Origin: Brevibacillus humidisoli
GTDB lineage: Bacteria > Bacillota > Bacilli > Brevibacillales > Brevibacillaceae
Assembly (NCBI RefSeq): GCF_020923435.1
Contig: NZ_CP087263.1
Location: 186,001-250,000 of the forward strand
DNA length: 64,000 nucleotides
Direction of reading: 5' to 3'
Part shown: piece after piece, positions 17,531 to 26,050 of the stretch
Numbering within the stretch: position 1 is the first letter of the stretch
How the letters are laid out: every line of letters begins with the position of its first letter
The notes under the pieces: generated by a model
Databases searched by the model: none
What the model saw: only the letters and a program-made list of their open reading frames with translations
What the model was told of the DNA's origin: nothing
Made by a program: the position numbers and the translations under genes

Positions 17531-18315
17531 TTACCTCAGGGACATTCTTCTTTGTTCGACGGGGGGGGGGTAGTAGGAGAAACCCGGGTATTTTACCACA
17601 GGCCACTCTTCCTTCCGGAGAGCGTTGATCAGTTCCGGACCTACCCGCAGGTTCTCCTGTACCAGCTCATGAGGTGTCAGCGCCATCCACTGATTCAGCG
17701 ATATGTCTGCATAGCGGTCCGTTCTGAAGATTTCAAAAAACCAGAGCGATTGATCGTCGGTGTTCTGAATATAGTGTCCGTAGACGCTCGGCACATAACC
17801 GACATCACCGGCTCGCAAATCGAAGGTTCTTGCCTGGCCATTGGCTGCGAACCTCCCTCAAGTCCTTGAATGGAGTGCGGGATTCCTGCCGGAAAGAACC
17901 ACAAATCCCCCTTGCCGACATCGGCGATAAAGTTTCGTCCATTTTGATCAACTGCAGTGACTCGCGCTCGTCCCCAAATCATGTAAGCCCATTCTGATTG
18001 CTTATGCCAATGCAGTTCACGCACACCGCCTGGCGTCAGAGCCATGTTAACTCCCGCAAGCGAGGTTGCGATCGGCAGTTCCCTCACCGTCACTTGCCGA
18101 GACCATCCGCCGTGATTTAACGTCATGTAGGTATCCGAGAAAGAAAACTTTAGGTGGGGAATTGTTCCGGCATCCGTGGGAGGTGGAACCAGCATGTCAG
18201 GGTTCTCAAGGTCTCTCATCACATCCCGAGGGCCAAGATCCACAAAGCCGGCACCATCTCTCCTAATTGGCTGCGGTATATAGCCGGCGGCATTTTTGCG
18301 AGGGTTGTTTTCCAT
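17531..18315 (-). pseudogene. Oxalate decarboxylase (bicupin), internally deleted and frameshifted
   Basis: The first part (from the ATG at 18315, with AAGGAGGA upstream) is a good N-terminal cupin of the OxdC/OxdD family: [34 protein letters not shown], and [15 protein letters not shown], with the His-x-His, Glu and His manganese ligands. After about residue 150 the frame becomes nonsense ([10 protein letters not shown]). In a different frame the sequence resumes as the end of the second cupin: [44 protein letters not shown]. Compared with a normal enzyme of about 385 residues, roughly 130 residues are missing at a junction near 17850, and the join is out of frame. A run of ten G residues lies at 17561-17570. 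The intact enzyme converts oxalate to formate and CO2. No ribosome site rescues the second part. Confidence 0.85.
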
Positions 18316-18580
18316 GCGTGTGTTCCTCCTTGATTGACGATATGTTTTCCGTAGGCACTGATTTTAGAAGCCCAGATTTACGGTATGAAGGGAGCAAGAA
18401 ATAGGTGTTTATTTCCTGAGTGGCAACCCAACTGCGGGAGGTTGTTTCTGCGGTATAAGCCAGCACAAATACTCAAAAATTGCCCATTAAACTACAAAAA
18501 GGCGGATGCCATAGTACAAAGCACCCCCTGCATTAATAACATGGTGTTGTAACTCAAATCCTTTTGAAGGAGGTTCTGCA

Positions 18581-18670
18581 GTGGGTCTCTTTAACGGCGA
18601 TTTCGACGATTTTGTGTTGGCGTTGGTTCTGTTTATCCTCCTGGTAATCGTGGGTGTGTCTGAAGATTAA
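18581..18670 (+). CDS. YjcZ-like sporulation micropeptide
   Basis: A 29-residue peptide with a strong ribosome site (GAAGGAGG, six to seven bases before the GTG): MGLFNGDFDDF followed by a hydrophobic stretch VLALVLFILLVIVGV and SED. The LVLFILLVIVG core is the hallmark of the YjcZ/YhbZ family of tiny sporulation-associated membrane peptides, which usually have Gly/Tyr/Phe-rich N-termini; here the N-terminus has Asp instead. A bidirectional terminator follows. The function of the family is unknown beyond expression in sporulating cells. The 265 bases upstream (18316-18580) hold no other gene that I can see. Confidence 0.7.
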   Translation: MGLFNGDFDDFVLALVLFILLVIVGVSED

Positions 18671-18690
18671 TGCATTGCAGCAAAAAGGTA

Positions 18691-18742
18691 AAAGGCGTTT
18701 GAGGACCTGCCCGTGCAGGTTTTCAAACGCCTTTTCCTTTTG
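18691..18742. terminator. Bidirectional terminator
   Basis: AAAGGCGTTTGA pairs with TCAAACGCCTTT, with an inner CCTGC/GCAGG hairpin, T-rich to the right and A-rich to the left. It separates the YjcZ-like gene from the convergent secreted-protein gene. Confidence 0.85.
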
Positions 18743-18754
18743 CTGGTTTGCTGG

Positions 18755-19336
18755 TTATGTTCCGGGTGGCACGGCTGACGAGCGACTGCCCATCAAGGTG
18801 TTGATTTTCTGCGCAAATTGTTCGACGGTCAACTTGTTTAAGGAAGGGTAACCAGAACCCTCAAGGGCGACAGTGCGGCCGTCAATGATGGGATAGAGGC
18901 CCTGCCAAATCCCTACTAGTGAATAGTACTCCGTTCCCCGCACCTGCTGCAGGAAACAGATATAATCTCCCTCAGCCAAGGGACCGGAGTACTTCGTATT
19001 GAGTGGATTGGTTGGATCGGGGAGCGGCTCCACTCCTGTGGTCAGCAGTTGGAGGATCTGTGGAGAGGTTCCTTTCAGCACCCGCTTCACCTGGATTCTC
19101 TGAACATAGTTGACCAACCTGAAATCACCGATCCGCCGTTCTGTGGGATAGGTGTCGTGAGCCACATCCGGCCAGCCGACGACGATCAGACTGGACCGAT
19201 TGACCAACTCTTGCACACTTCGCGTCAGTGTCTGGTCGATCTGCAGTTTGGCAATGTCGACTCGCGCGGCGGCAGGAAGAGTGACGACAAACATGTTCAC
19301 CAGCAAAAGGGAAGCAACTACTCGAAGTAACGGCAT
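18755..19336 (-). CDS. Secreted protein of unknown function
   Basis: A 193-residue protein with a clear signal peptide (MPLLRVVASLLLVNMFVV, cleavage probably after AAA at about residue 24). The mature part begins with a helix (QTLTRSVQELVNRSSLIVVG) and continues with strands; the pattern RIQVKRVLKGT...ILQLLTTGVEP and EGDYICFLQQV resembles small beta-rich extracellular proteins that follow a membrane-associated helix. I do not recognise a named family. GGGGGTGTG upstream of the ATG acts as ribosome site. It is transcribed alone between a terminator and a divergent transporter. Confidence 0.75.
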   Translation of the reverse strand: MPLLRVVASLLLVNMFVVTLPAAARVDIAKLQIDQTLTRSVQELVNRSSLIVVGWPDVAHDTYPTERRIGDFRLVNYVQRIQVKRVLKGTSPQILQLLTTGVEPLPDPTNPLNTKYSGPLAEGDYICFLQQVRGTEYYSLVGIWQGLYPIIDGRTVALEGSGYPSLNKLTVEQFAQKINTLMGSRSSAVPPGT

Positions 19337-19508
19337 TATTCACACCCCCAAGTACAGGAATCGACATTAGTATGCCTATGACGGATACAGGTATGTAAAC
19401 CAAGATGAAAGAAGAGGGAAACAAGGGCAGCATGTCTCATCGATATGGTTGATGCATCAAGGGACGGATACTTGCCACACTAAGGAAAAAGTGGTCAAGG
19501 AGGACATC

Positions 19509-21044
19509 ATGGTCTTTGCCATCTCAATTGCAATCGTTTTGGTTTTGGTTGTCTGGGGAGTGATAGACCCGACCGGCCTGACGGAATCGGCCAACAATCT
19601 GCTGCAGATTATGATTCAGAAGTTTGGCTGGTTTTATCTGCTGGCCGCCTTTTCTTTTTTGCTCTTCTCGCTCTTTTTGGCGTTCGGGAAGTACGCAAAA
19701 ATTCGATTGGGCCCCGACGACGAGGAACCGGAGTACACCAACATTACCTGGTTTGCTATGCTGTTCAGCGCCGGGATGGGGATTGGTCTTGTCTTTTGGG
19801 GCGTAGCCGAACCATTGTATCACTATTTGAGTCCACCGCCTGTGGGAGTGGAGGGAGAGACCGCTGAGTCCGCCCGCCTGGCGATGCGCTATTCGTTTTT
19901 TCACTGGGGACTTCACCCGTGGGGAATCTACACTGTGATCGCGCTGGCATTGGCTTATTTTCAGTTTCGCAAAGGGTATAAAGGTTTGATCAGTCATACC
20001 TTTTTTCCCTTATTGGGTGAGCGGGTACATGGTCCATTGGGAAAAACAATCGACATACTGGCGACGTTCGCTACAGCGTTTGGGGTTGCCACTTCGCTTG
20101 GACTAGGCACCTTGCAAGTGAACGGAGGTCTTTCGCACATCCTGGGCATCCCCAACACAACCTTTGTCCAACTGATGATTATCCTGGTGCTGACGATCCT
20201 CTACATGATCTCGGCAACAACAGGATTGGACAGGGGGATCAAGATGTTGAGCAACACCAATCTGATCGTTGCCCTGCTGCTGATGGTGTTTGTCTTGTTC
20301 GTCGGCCCCACCTCCTTTATTTTTGATACCTTTACCGCCACGTTGGGCGGGTATATGCAAAACCTGGTTCAGATGAGCTTGCGAATGACACCGTTTGTCG
20401 ACAGCCAATGGATGAGTTCCTGGACGTTGTTTTACTGGGCCTGGTGGATTGCCTGGGCGCCGTTTGTCGGTATGTTTATCGCCCGCGTATCGAAGGGGCG
20501 GACGATCCGTGAGTTTGTTCTTGGCGTATTGATCGTGCCGACCTTGTTCAGCTTTTTCTGGTTCTCCGTCTTTGGCGGCACCGCGCTGAAGTTCGAGTTT
20601 ATCGATCAGGCGGGAATTGGTGCTGTAGTGCAAGAGGATGTGACGACGGCGTTATTTGTCACCTTGGAACAGCTGCCGTTGGGGACAATCCTCTCCGTAC
20701 TGGCCACGCTGTTGATTATCACGTTTTTTATCACCTCGGCGGACTCCGCTACGTTTGTACTGGGGATGCTTTCATCAAAAGGAAGGTTGGACCCGAGCAA
20801 CAAAATCAAAATCACCTGGGGTTTTCTGCAATCCTCGATTGCCGCCGTCCTGCTGGTCAGCGGGGGATTGAAGGGGCTGCAGACGGCGTCGATTGTCGCA
20901 GCACTGCCTTTTGCGGTGATTATGCTGCTGATGTGCGTCTCGATACTGAAGGCCCTGGAGGCGGAGGTGAAGCAAAAGCAGAGAAGGGAGCGAGAGCGTC
21001 AGAAGCATCTGGACGCTCTGCTCGATGCGGAAAAGCAAACCTGA
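19509..21044 (+). CDS. BCCT-family betaine/choline/carnitine transporter (OpuD-like)
   Basis: A 511-residue carrier with 12 predicted membrane helices that imports compatible solutes with sodium. Seen: MGIGLVFWGVAEPLYHY and the signature WWIAWAPFVGMFIARVSKGR with the aromatic substrate box, GMGIGL in helix 3, and a charged C-terminal tail (EVKQKQRRERERQKHL) of the type that senses osmotic strength in BetP/OpuD. The ATG at 19509 has CAAGGAGG at good distance; a GTG at 19491 in the same frame would add six residues and cannot be excluded. Glycine betaine is the likely substrate given the ectoine genes about 8 kb downstream, but substrate assignment from sequence alone is uncertain. Confidence 0.92.
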   Translation: MVFAISIAIVLVLVVWGVIDPTGLTESANNLLQIMIQKFGWFYLLAAFSFLLFSLFLAFGKYAKIRLGPDDEEPEYTNITWFAMLFSAGMGIGLVFWGVAEPLYHYLSPPPVGVEGETAESARLAMRYSFFHWGLHPWGIYTVIALALAYFQFRKGYKGLISHTFFPLLGERVHGPLGKTIDILATFATAFGVATSLGLGTLQVNGGLSHILGIPNTTFVQLMIILVLTILYMISATTGLDRGIKMLSNTNLIVALLLMVFVLFVGPTSFIFDTFTATLGGYMQNLVQMSLRMTPFVDSQWMSSWTLFYWAWWIAWAPFVGMFIARVSKGRTIREFVLGVLIVPTLFSFFWFSVFGGTALKFEFIDQAGIGAVVQEDVTTALFVTLEQLPLGTILSVLATLLIITFFITSADSATFVLGMLSSKGRLDPSNKIKITWGFLQSSIAAVLLVSGGLKGLQTASIVAALPFAVIMLLMCVSILKALEAEVKQKQRRERERQKHLDALLDAEKQT

Positions 21045-21059
21045 TCATGGAAGTGCCGC

Positions 21060-21182
21060 CTATAGGAAATGGTCTTCGTCTTCCTTTCTTCTCTTTGTCT
21101 GGAAACCGGCTGATCCTTTGAATAACAGGTAAAAGGCAGCGATAAAGGTGAGAATGGACAGCGTTAGATAAAACCAGTTCAT
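21060..21182 (-). CDS. Small membrane peptide after the LysR gene
   Basis: A 40-residue peptide: MNWFYLTLSILTFIAAFYLL forms one membrane helix, followed by a basic and acidic cytoplasmic tail (KRRKEDEDHFL). GAAAGGAGAT lies six to seven bases before the ATG at 21182, an excellent ribosome site. It starts 20 bases after the LysR-regulator stop on the same strand, so the two form an operon. Not recognised. The positive-inside tail suggests an anchored peptide; a role alongside the regulator or the convergent BCCT carrier is only a guess. Confidence 0.6.
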   Translation of the reverse strand: MNWFYLTLSILTFIAAFYLLFKGSAGFQTKRRKEDEDHFL

Positions 21183-21202
21183 GTTATCTCCTTTCTCCTC
21201 TG

Positions 21203-22081
21203 TTAGGGCAAGGTCTGTTTTAGATGTTGAACCAGCGCTTGGCTGGCCTTGGACAGATACGATCCTTTGCGGTAAGCGACGGCCAGTTCGATCGTTAGCG
21301 CCGGTTTGAGCGGAACGCAGCGGATGAGCGGTTCCCTCTCTACCGCCATCCGCAGCAGCAGACTGATGCCCAGGTTGCGCGTGATTAGTTGTTTCACGAT
21401 CTCCAACTGGTTAGAGGTATAAATCACGTTTGGCTGAAAGTTGGCTTTGCGGCACTCCTCTAAAATGTATCGGCGTTGAAAGAATCCCTCCTTCAACAGG
21501 ATAAACGATTCTTCGCGAAGGTCGGGGACAGTCAGGTTCGATTGCCGAGCAAGAGGGTGTTCGTTAGACAGACAGACGGCAAAATCGGCCCTCGTCAGCG
21601 GTATTAGTTCCATTTTTTCCGGTTCTTGCAGTGCATCAGGGATCACAATCCCCAAATCAATCTCCTGCTGGATCAATTTCTGCTCTACCGAGAGCGCCCC
21701 TTCCTCAAAGGCGGAGAAACGGATCCCAGGATAACGTGAGAGGAAACCGGCCAGCAGATCGGGAAACAGGGAGGTGCCGACCATAGGCGGCAGACCGATG
21801 CGGATTTCCCCTCTGGTCAGGCCTTTCAGCTCGGCGATTTCCCGCAGCGCATCCTCCACGCAGCCGACGATTCGTTCCGCATGCCGCAGGAGCACCTCTC
21901 CTTCTGCCGTCAGAGATACCTTATGTTCTTTCCGTTGCAGGAGCGGAAGGCCCAGTTCTTCTTCTAGTCGGGCAATTGATTTGCTCAGCGTAGGCTGTGT
22001 GAGGTGGAGCCTGGTCGCGGCTTTTGTGAAGCTGCGCTCTTTGGCTACTTCCAAAAAATAGAGCAGTTGGCGGATCTCCAC
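21203..22081 (-). CDS. LysR-family transcriptional regulator
   Basis: A 292-residue regulator. Residues 1-60 are the winged helix-turn-helix (MEIRQLLYFLEVAKERSF, LTQPTLSKSIARLEEELG), followed by the linker helix and a periplasmic-binding-protein-like effector domain (about 90-290). The start is a GTG at 22081 with AAAGGAATG upstream. It is divergent from an MFS exporter gene, and the 122 bases between hold a perfect inverted repeat. By the usual logic of such pairs it controls its own gene and the transporter in response to a small molecule that cannot be named from sequence. Confidence 0.9.
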   Translation of the reverse strand: MEIRQLLYFLEVAKERSFTKAATRLHLTQPTLSKSIARLEEELGLPLLQRKEHKVSLTAEGEVLLRHAERIVGCVEDALREIAELKGLTRGEIRIGLPPMVGTSLFPDLLAGFLSRYPGIRFSAFEEGALSVEQKLIQQEIDLGIVIPDALQEPEKMELIPLTRADFAVCLSNEHPLARQSNLTVPDLREESFILLKEGFFQRRYILEECRKANFQPNVIYTSNQLEIVKQLITRNLGISLLLRMAVEREPLIRCVPLKPALTIELAVAYRKGSYLSKASQALVQHLKQTLP

Positions 22082-22096
22082 AGAGTATCATTCCTT

Positions 22097-22126
22097 TTAT
22101 GAATTCACTTCATAAACTTAATTCAT
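22097..22126. promoter_or_regulatory. Palindromic operator between LysR and MFS genes
   Basis: TTATGAA-N5-TTCATAA (22097-22115) is a perfect 7-bp inverted repeat that contains the T-N11-A core of LysR sites. A further AATTCAT at 22120-22126 repeats the half site, mirroring the ATGAATT at 22099-22105. It sits 16 bases upstream of the regulator start and about 90 upstream of the transporter. Confidence 0.6.
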
Positions 22127-22203
22127 TTTAATTATAGCTTATCTGCGTGGTACACTGAAAGCGCCATTAACGGCGATGAGATGCACGCAGAGAGGTGTTT
22201 GCT

Positions 22204-23412
22204 TTGATCCAGTCGGGAACTTCCCAGTTCTGGCGGGCCTCTTTGGCCCTTGCCATCGGTTCTTTTTTGGTTTTTGCCAATCTTTACATGACGCAGCCGT
22301 TGCTTCCTGTATTTGTCGCGATTTATGGGGTATCTGAAACCGTTTCCAGTCTATCGATCTCACTGGTTATCCTGACGTTAAGTCTGTCTCTGCTCATCTT
22401 TGCCGCCTTGTCCGATGCTTACGGCAGGAAACCGGTTATGGTATGTTCGATGGTTGGCGTGACGCTTGCCACCTGGCTGCTGATATGGGTCCCTTCCTTT
22501 CCCTTGCTGCTGGTTGTTCGGGCGCTGCAAGGGATTTTTTTGGCTGGGCTGCCGGCAGTGGCGATTGCCTATATTGCCGATGAGTTCGATCCGTCGGTGC
22601 TGTCATCCGCAGTTGGCATCTACATCAGTGGGAATACGGTTGGCGGTATGGTTGGCCGGGCTGTCTCCGGCTTCGCCGCAGACTGGGGCGGTTACAAGAC
22701 GTCTTTCGCTGTGATGGGGTGCACCAGTCTGCTCTGTCTGGTGCTATTTCTGGTTCTTCTACCGGAGCCTAAACGTTTTCAGCGGCGTCCGTTTCACTGG
22801 CGGAAATCGTTGAAGGAGATGCAGCGACATCTTGTCAATCCCACTTTGCTTCCGGCTTTTTTTGCGGGAGGGTTGCATTTTTTTCTATTTGTAGGCTTAT
22901 ATAATGATGTAACATTTTTACTTAGCTCGCCGCCGTATTACCTAACACCGACCTGGCTTGGTTTCTTGTTTCTCACCTATCTTGCCGGGACAGTCAGTTC
23001 GACGATTGCCGGCTGGACCCAGCGGTGGTGGAGATTATCGACTGGTGTTTCGATGGGGATTGCCTTCATAGCCGTAGGACTAATCATCACCTTGGAGCGT
23101 TCGATTGGGGCTATTGTCTGTGGCTTGTTGGCCGTTAGTTTCGGTTTTTTCTTTGCTCATTCGCTCACCAGTTCCTATGTAAGCAAACAGGCTCCATTTG
23201 CCAAGGCCGGTGCCTCTTCCATCTACCTGGTCGCGTATTATCTAGGGGGAAGTCTCGGCAGTACGCTGCTTGGTCTGGTTTATTTCATCTGGCAGTGGAA
23301 TGGTGTGGTCTGTGTGAGCCTGCTGGTGCTCCTGCTCACGTTTGCCTGCAGTCAGGTGATGCGTCGGCATGAAGGGCGGCACCATACCCCTGGGACCAAC
23401 CGGGTACAATAG
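22204..23412 (+). CDS. MFS transporter (drug-efflux-like, 12 helices)
   Basis: A 402-residue major facilitator protein. Seen: helix 1 with ANLYMTQPLLPVF, the loop 2-3 motif SDAYGRKPVM (motif A form GxxxDxxGRR/K), and motif C-like ISGNTVGGMVGRAVSGF in helix 5, which marks exporters (antiporters). The layout matches YnfM/AraJ-type exporters, whose genes often stand divergent from a LysR gene as here. I prefer the TTG at 22204 (AGAGAGGTG eight bases upstream); the GTG at 22195 overlaps that ribosome site. Substrate unknown. Confidence 0.87.
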   Translation: MIQSGTSQFWRASLALAIGSFLVFANLYMTQPLLPVFVAIYGVSETVSSLSISLVILTLSLSLLIFAALSDAYGRKPVMVCSMVGVTLATWLLIWVPSFPLLLVVRALQGIFLAGLPAVAIAYIADEFDPSVLSSAVGIYISGNTVGGMVGRAVSGFAADWGGYKTSFAVMGCTSLLCLVLFLVLLPEPKRFQRRPFHWRKSLKEMQRHLVNPTLLPAFFAGGLHFFLFVGLYNDVTFLLSSPPYYLTPTWLGFLFLTYLAGTVSSTIAGWTQRWWRLSTGVSMGIAFIAVGLIITLERSIGAIVCGLLAVSFGFFFAHSLTSSYVSKQAPFAKAGASSIYLVAYYLGGSLGSTLLGLVYFIWQWNGVVCVSLLVLLLTFACSQVMRRHEGRHHTPGTNRVQ

Positions 23413-23509
23413 TGGAAGAAACGAAAAGCTGTGATGCGCTCTGCCGCCAGCGTTTCCAAACAATAGCGGGGACGAATCGATTTTGTGACAAAACCTGGAG
23501 GATGTTAGA

Positions 23510-24241
23510 ATGCAATCTTTGTTATGGGGAAGTGTTTTGTCCGCTTTGTCAACAGGGGTGGGGGCGTTGCCCATCCTCTTTTTCAGGCAGGTGACGCATC
23601 GCTGGCGTGATATCCTGCTCGCGTTTACGGCTGGCATCATGATGGCGGCTGCCACCTTTAGTTTGATGCCGCAGGCGCTGGCGGGCGCCGATATGATGGT
23701 CCTCTGTCTGGGTGTTGTGACGGGGACACTGGTGCTGACCGTGCTGGAGTTGATCGTACCGCATATCGATCTGGAACATTCGCGGATGAACATCAGGGTG
23801 GATGAGAAATCTCTGCTAATCCTGGCTGCGATCACGCTTCACAACCTGCCGGAGGGACTTTCGGTCGGAGTAAGCTACTCCAGCCAGGATCAGCAACTAG
23901 GCGGACTGATTGCCTTTGCTATCGGCCTGCAAAACGCTCCGGAAGGTTTCCTGGTGGCGTTATTTTTGATCAACCAGCAGGTAAGCAGATGGAAGGCATT
24001 TCTGCTCGCCACGCTGACCGGATCGGTAGAGATCGTCGCTGCACTGATCGGGTACTCATTAACCAGTCTGGTCGAAGGACTGGTTCCTTATGGACTCTCT
24101 TTTGCCGCAGGTGCGATGCTGTTCATCGTCTACAAGGAGTTGATTCCGGAAAGTCACGGCGACGGTCATGAACGAGCCGCCACCTTTTCCTTTATCATCG
24201 GTCTGTTGGTGATGGTTGGACTGATCCAATGGTTTGGTTGA
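23510..24241 (+). CDS. ZIP-family divalent metal transporter
   Basis: A 243-residue, eight-helix protein that takes up zinc or related divalent metals. Seen: the helix 4 motif ITLHNLPEGLSVGV and helix 5 motif IGLQNAPEGFLVALFL, which supply the HNxPEG and QNxPEG metal sites (the second usually HNxPEG; Gln is a common variant in bacteria), and a C-terminal YKELIPESHGDGHERAA with two His. GGAGG lies eight bases upstream of the ATG. It follows the MFS gene by about 100 bases with no terminator seen, but shared transcription is not established. No Zur box was recognised. Confidence 0.88.
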   Translation: MQSLLWGSVLSALSTGVGALPILFFRQVTHRWRDILLAFTAGIMMAAATFSLMPQALAGADMMVLCLGVVTGTLVLTVLELIVPHIDLEHSRMNIRVDEKSLLILAAITLHNLPEGLSVGVSYSSQDQQLGGLIAFAIGLQNAPEGFLVALFLINQQVSRWKAFLLATLTGSVEIVAALIGYSLTSLVEGLVPYGLSFAAGAMLFIVYKELIPESHGDGHERAATFSFIIGLLVMVGLIQWFG

Positions 24242-24361
24242 AGAACCAAGCCGATCCCGGCGTGATATCGGACAAAATGTACTTATGTTTTCCGCTCTCT
24301 TTACCGAAACCATTAATAGAGGATTCGTCGCATTGATCATCACGCAGTAGGGAGTGTCAAG

Positions 24362-25165
24362 ATGGAGAAATCAACATACATAGGTATAGTGTTAGGACTG
24401 TTGGCAGTCGGGGTCGGAATGGTGTTGAAAGGGGCCAGCCTGCTCAACATATTTAACGGCGCGGCTTTTATGATCATCTTTGTCGGGACCGCGGCCTCTC
24501 TATTTATCGGCTTTCCTACCTCTGAGCTGAAAAGGTTCCCCACCTTGTTAAAGATTGTCTTTACGGAACAGAAACTGATCGCCAAACGAAAACTGATTGA
24601 CGAGTTCATGAACTGGGCCGCCGTTGCCCGTCGCGAGGGCTTGCTGGCCTTGGAAAATACATCGGAAGAGATCGAAGATCCGTTCCTGCGCAACGGGATG
24701 AAGATGATCATCGACGGAGGCGAACCGGAATTCGTTCGCGACGTGTTGAATGAGGAGATCTCGGCGATTGAAGAGCGGCACGCCGCCGGTGCCTCGATTT
24801 TTACGCAGGCGGGTACATATGCTCCTACACTGGGGGTTCTCGGGGCGGTTATCGGGTTGATCGCCGCACTCGGCAACCTGTCTGACATTGACAAGCTGGG
24901 TCACTCGATTGCAGCGGCATTTATGGCGACGATGTTCGGGATCTTTTCCGGTTACGTCTTGTGGCACCCGATGGCCAACAAGTTGAAGCGCAAATCGAAG
25001 CAGGAGATTGAGATCAAGAAAATCATGGTGGAGGGACTGCTGTCCATACAAGCGGGTGTCTCTCCGGCGGCTATTGAGCAAAAATTGCTGGTGTATATCC
25101 CGTCCAGCGAACGTACCGCGAAAAATGAGGTGAATCGAGAAGAAGGTGTTGGTGTCGATGGCTAG
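24362..25165 (+). CDS. motA: Flagellar motor stator protein MotA
   Basis: A 267-residue stator subunit with four membrane helices (about 4-22, 30-50, 150-170, 182-202) and a large cytoplasmic loop (about 60-145) with ARREGLLALE and RNGMKMIIDGG, the part that pushes on FliG. TYAPTLGVLGAVIGLIAAL carries the conserved Pro near the channel. It is closer to the proton-type MotA of B. subtilis (LLALE, AGTYAPTLGVLG, GYVLWHPMANKLKRKSKQE) than to MotP. GGGAGTG precedes the ATG. It overlaps motB by eight bases, so the two are translationally coupled. No sigma-D promoter could be made out in the 120 bases upstream. Confidence 0.95.
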   Translation: MEKSTYIGIVLGLLAVGVGMVLKGASLLNIFNGAAFMIIFVGTAASLFIGFPTSELKRFPTLLKIVFTEQKLIAKRKLIDEFMNWAAVARREGLLALENTSEEIEDPFLRNGMKMIIDGGEPEFVRDVLNEEISAIEERHAAGASIFTQAGTYAPTLGVLGAVIGLIAALGNLSDIDKLGHSIAAAFMATMFGIFSGYVLWHPMANKLKRKSKQEIEIKKIMVEGLLSIQAGVSPAAIEQKLLVYIPSSERTAKNEVNREEGVGVDG

Positions 25166-25925
25166 GAGAAAAAAGAAGCACCAGCACGAGGAGCACATTG
25201 ACGAAACCTGGTTGATCCCCTACGCCGATTTGCTCACCCTCTTGCTCGCTTTGTTTATTGTGCTGTTCGCCTCCAGCAAACTGGATGCGCAGAAGTTCGA
25301 TCAGTTGGTTCAGTCACTCAAAGTGGCTTTCAATGGAGGGACGGGATTCTTCCAAAGTCCCAATCCAATGCCAGCGCCGCCCAACGCACCAGTGCCTACG
25401 GTTGAGATGAAGCATGTGCAGACCAAAGAGGAACAGGAGCAGGAGCGGAAGTTCCAGCAGGAAACGCGTGAATTGCAGAAATTGAAAGAACAACTGGACA
25501 ACTACATTGAGCAGAACGGGCTGAAGGACAAGCTGGAAACCAAAATCACGGATCTAGGATTGCTGATCACGATTCTCGACAATGCCCTGTTTGATTCCGG
25601 AAGTGCGGTGGTCCGTCCGGAAGCGCGCCATCTGGCGGCGGAGATCTCCAAGCTGTTGGAGCCGCAGCCGCGTGAAGTGACCGTTGCCGGGCACACGGAC
25701 AATGTGCCGATCAACACCCGCGAGTTTCCCTCCAACTGGGAACTCAGTTCCAAGCGGGCTCTCAACTTCATGAAAATCCTGCTGGAAAATGAAAAGCTGG
25801 ACCCACGAAAGTTCAGTGCCACCGGTTACGGTGAATACCGTCCGATTGCATCCAATGATACCGCAGAGGGGCGGGCTCAGAACAGACGGGTGGAAGTATC
25901 CATTCTGCGTAATTTTCCAAAATAG
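25158..25925 (+). CDS. motB: Flagellar motor stator protein MotB
   Basis: A 255-residue partner of MotA. Seen: a basic N-terminus (MARRKKKHQHEE), one membrane helix with the ion-carrying Asp (WLIPYADLLTLLLALFIVLF, Asp about residue 27), a plug and linker rich in Pro and Glu, and an OmpA-like peptidoglycan-binding domain (about 145-250; VTVAGHTDNVPI, NWELSSKRALNF, GRAQNRRVEVSI). Ion choice (H+ versus Na+) cannot be decided from this sequence, though overall similarity is to MotB rather than MotS. The ATG at 25158 is preferred, with AAGGTG about ten bases upstream and matching the family's MARxKKKK start. A terminator follows. Confidence 0.95.
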   Translation: MARRKKKHQHEEHIDETWLIPYADLLTLLLALFIVLFASSKLDAQKFDQLVQSLKVAFNGGTGFFQSPNPMPAPPNAPVPTVEMKHVQTKEEQEQERKFQQETRELQKLKEQLDNYIEQNGLKDKLETKITDLGLLITILDNALFDSGSAVVRPEARHLAAEISKLLEPQPREVTVAGHTDNVPINTREFPSNWELSSKRALNFMKILLENEKLDPRKFSATGYGEYRPIASNDTAEGRAQNRRVEVSILRNFPK

Positions 25926-25944
25926 TGGAATACATGGAAAGACA

Positions 25945-25975
25945 ACAGGCCGGAGACGGTCTGTTTCTTTTTTAC
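25945..25975 (+). terminator. Intrinsic terminator after motAB
   Basis: ACAGGCCG and CGGTCTGT pair (one G-T pair) around GAGA, followed by TTCTTTTTT. Confidence 0.82.
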
Positions 25976-25978
25976 TAG

Positions 25979-26007
25979 TTGAAAGCGTTTGCATCTGCTG
26001 ATACACT
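25979..26007 (+). promoter_or_regulatory. Promoter overlapped by a cre site before the fatty-acid transporter
   Basis: TTGAAA (25979-25984) and TACACT (26002-26007) are separated by 17 bases, a good sigma-A promoter. TGAAAGCGTTTGCA (25980-25993) matches the cre consensus TGWAANCGNTNWCA at 13 of 14 positions and covers the -35 and spacer. Binding of CcpA here would block RNA polymerase, so carbon catabolite repression is expected. Confidence 0.7.
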
Positions 26008-26050
26008 TAACTTTGCAAATATAACAACTTTTAGAAAGGAGAGTTGTTCC

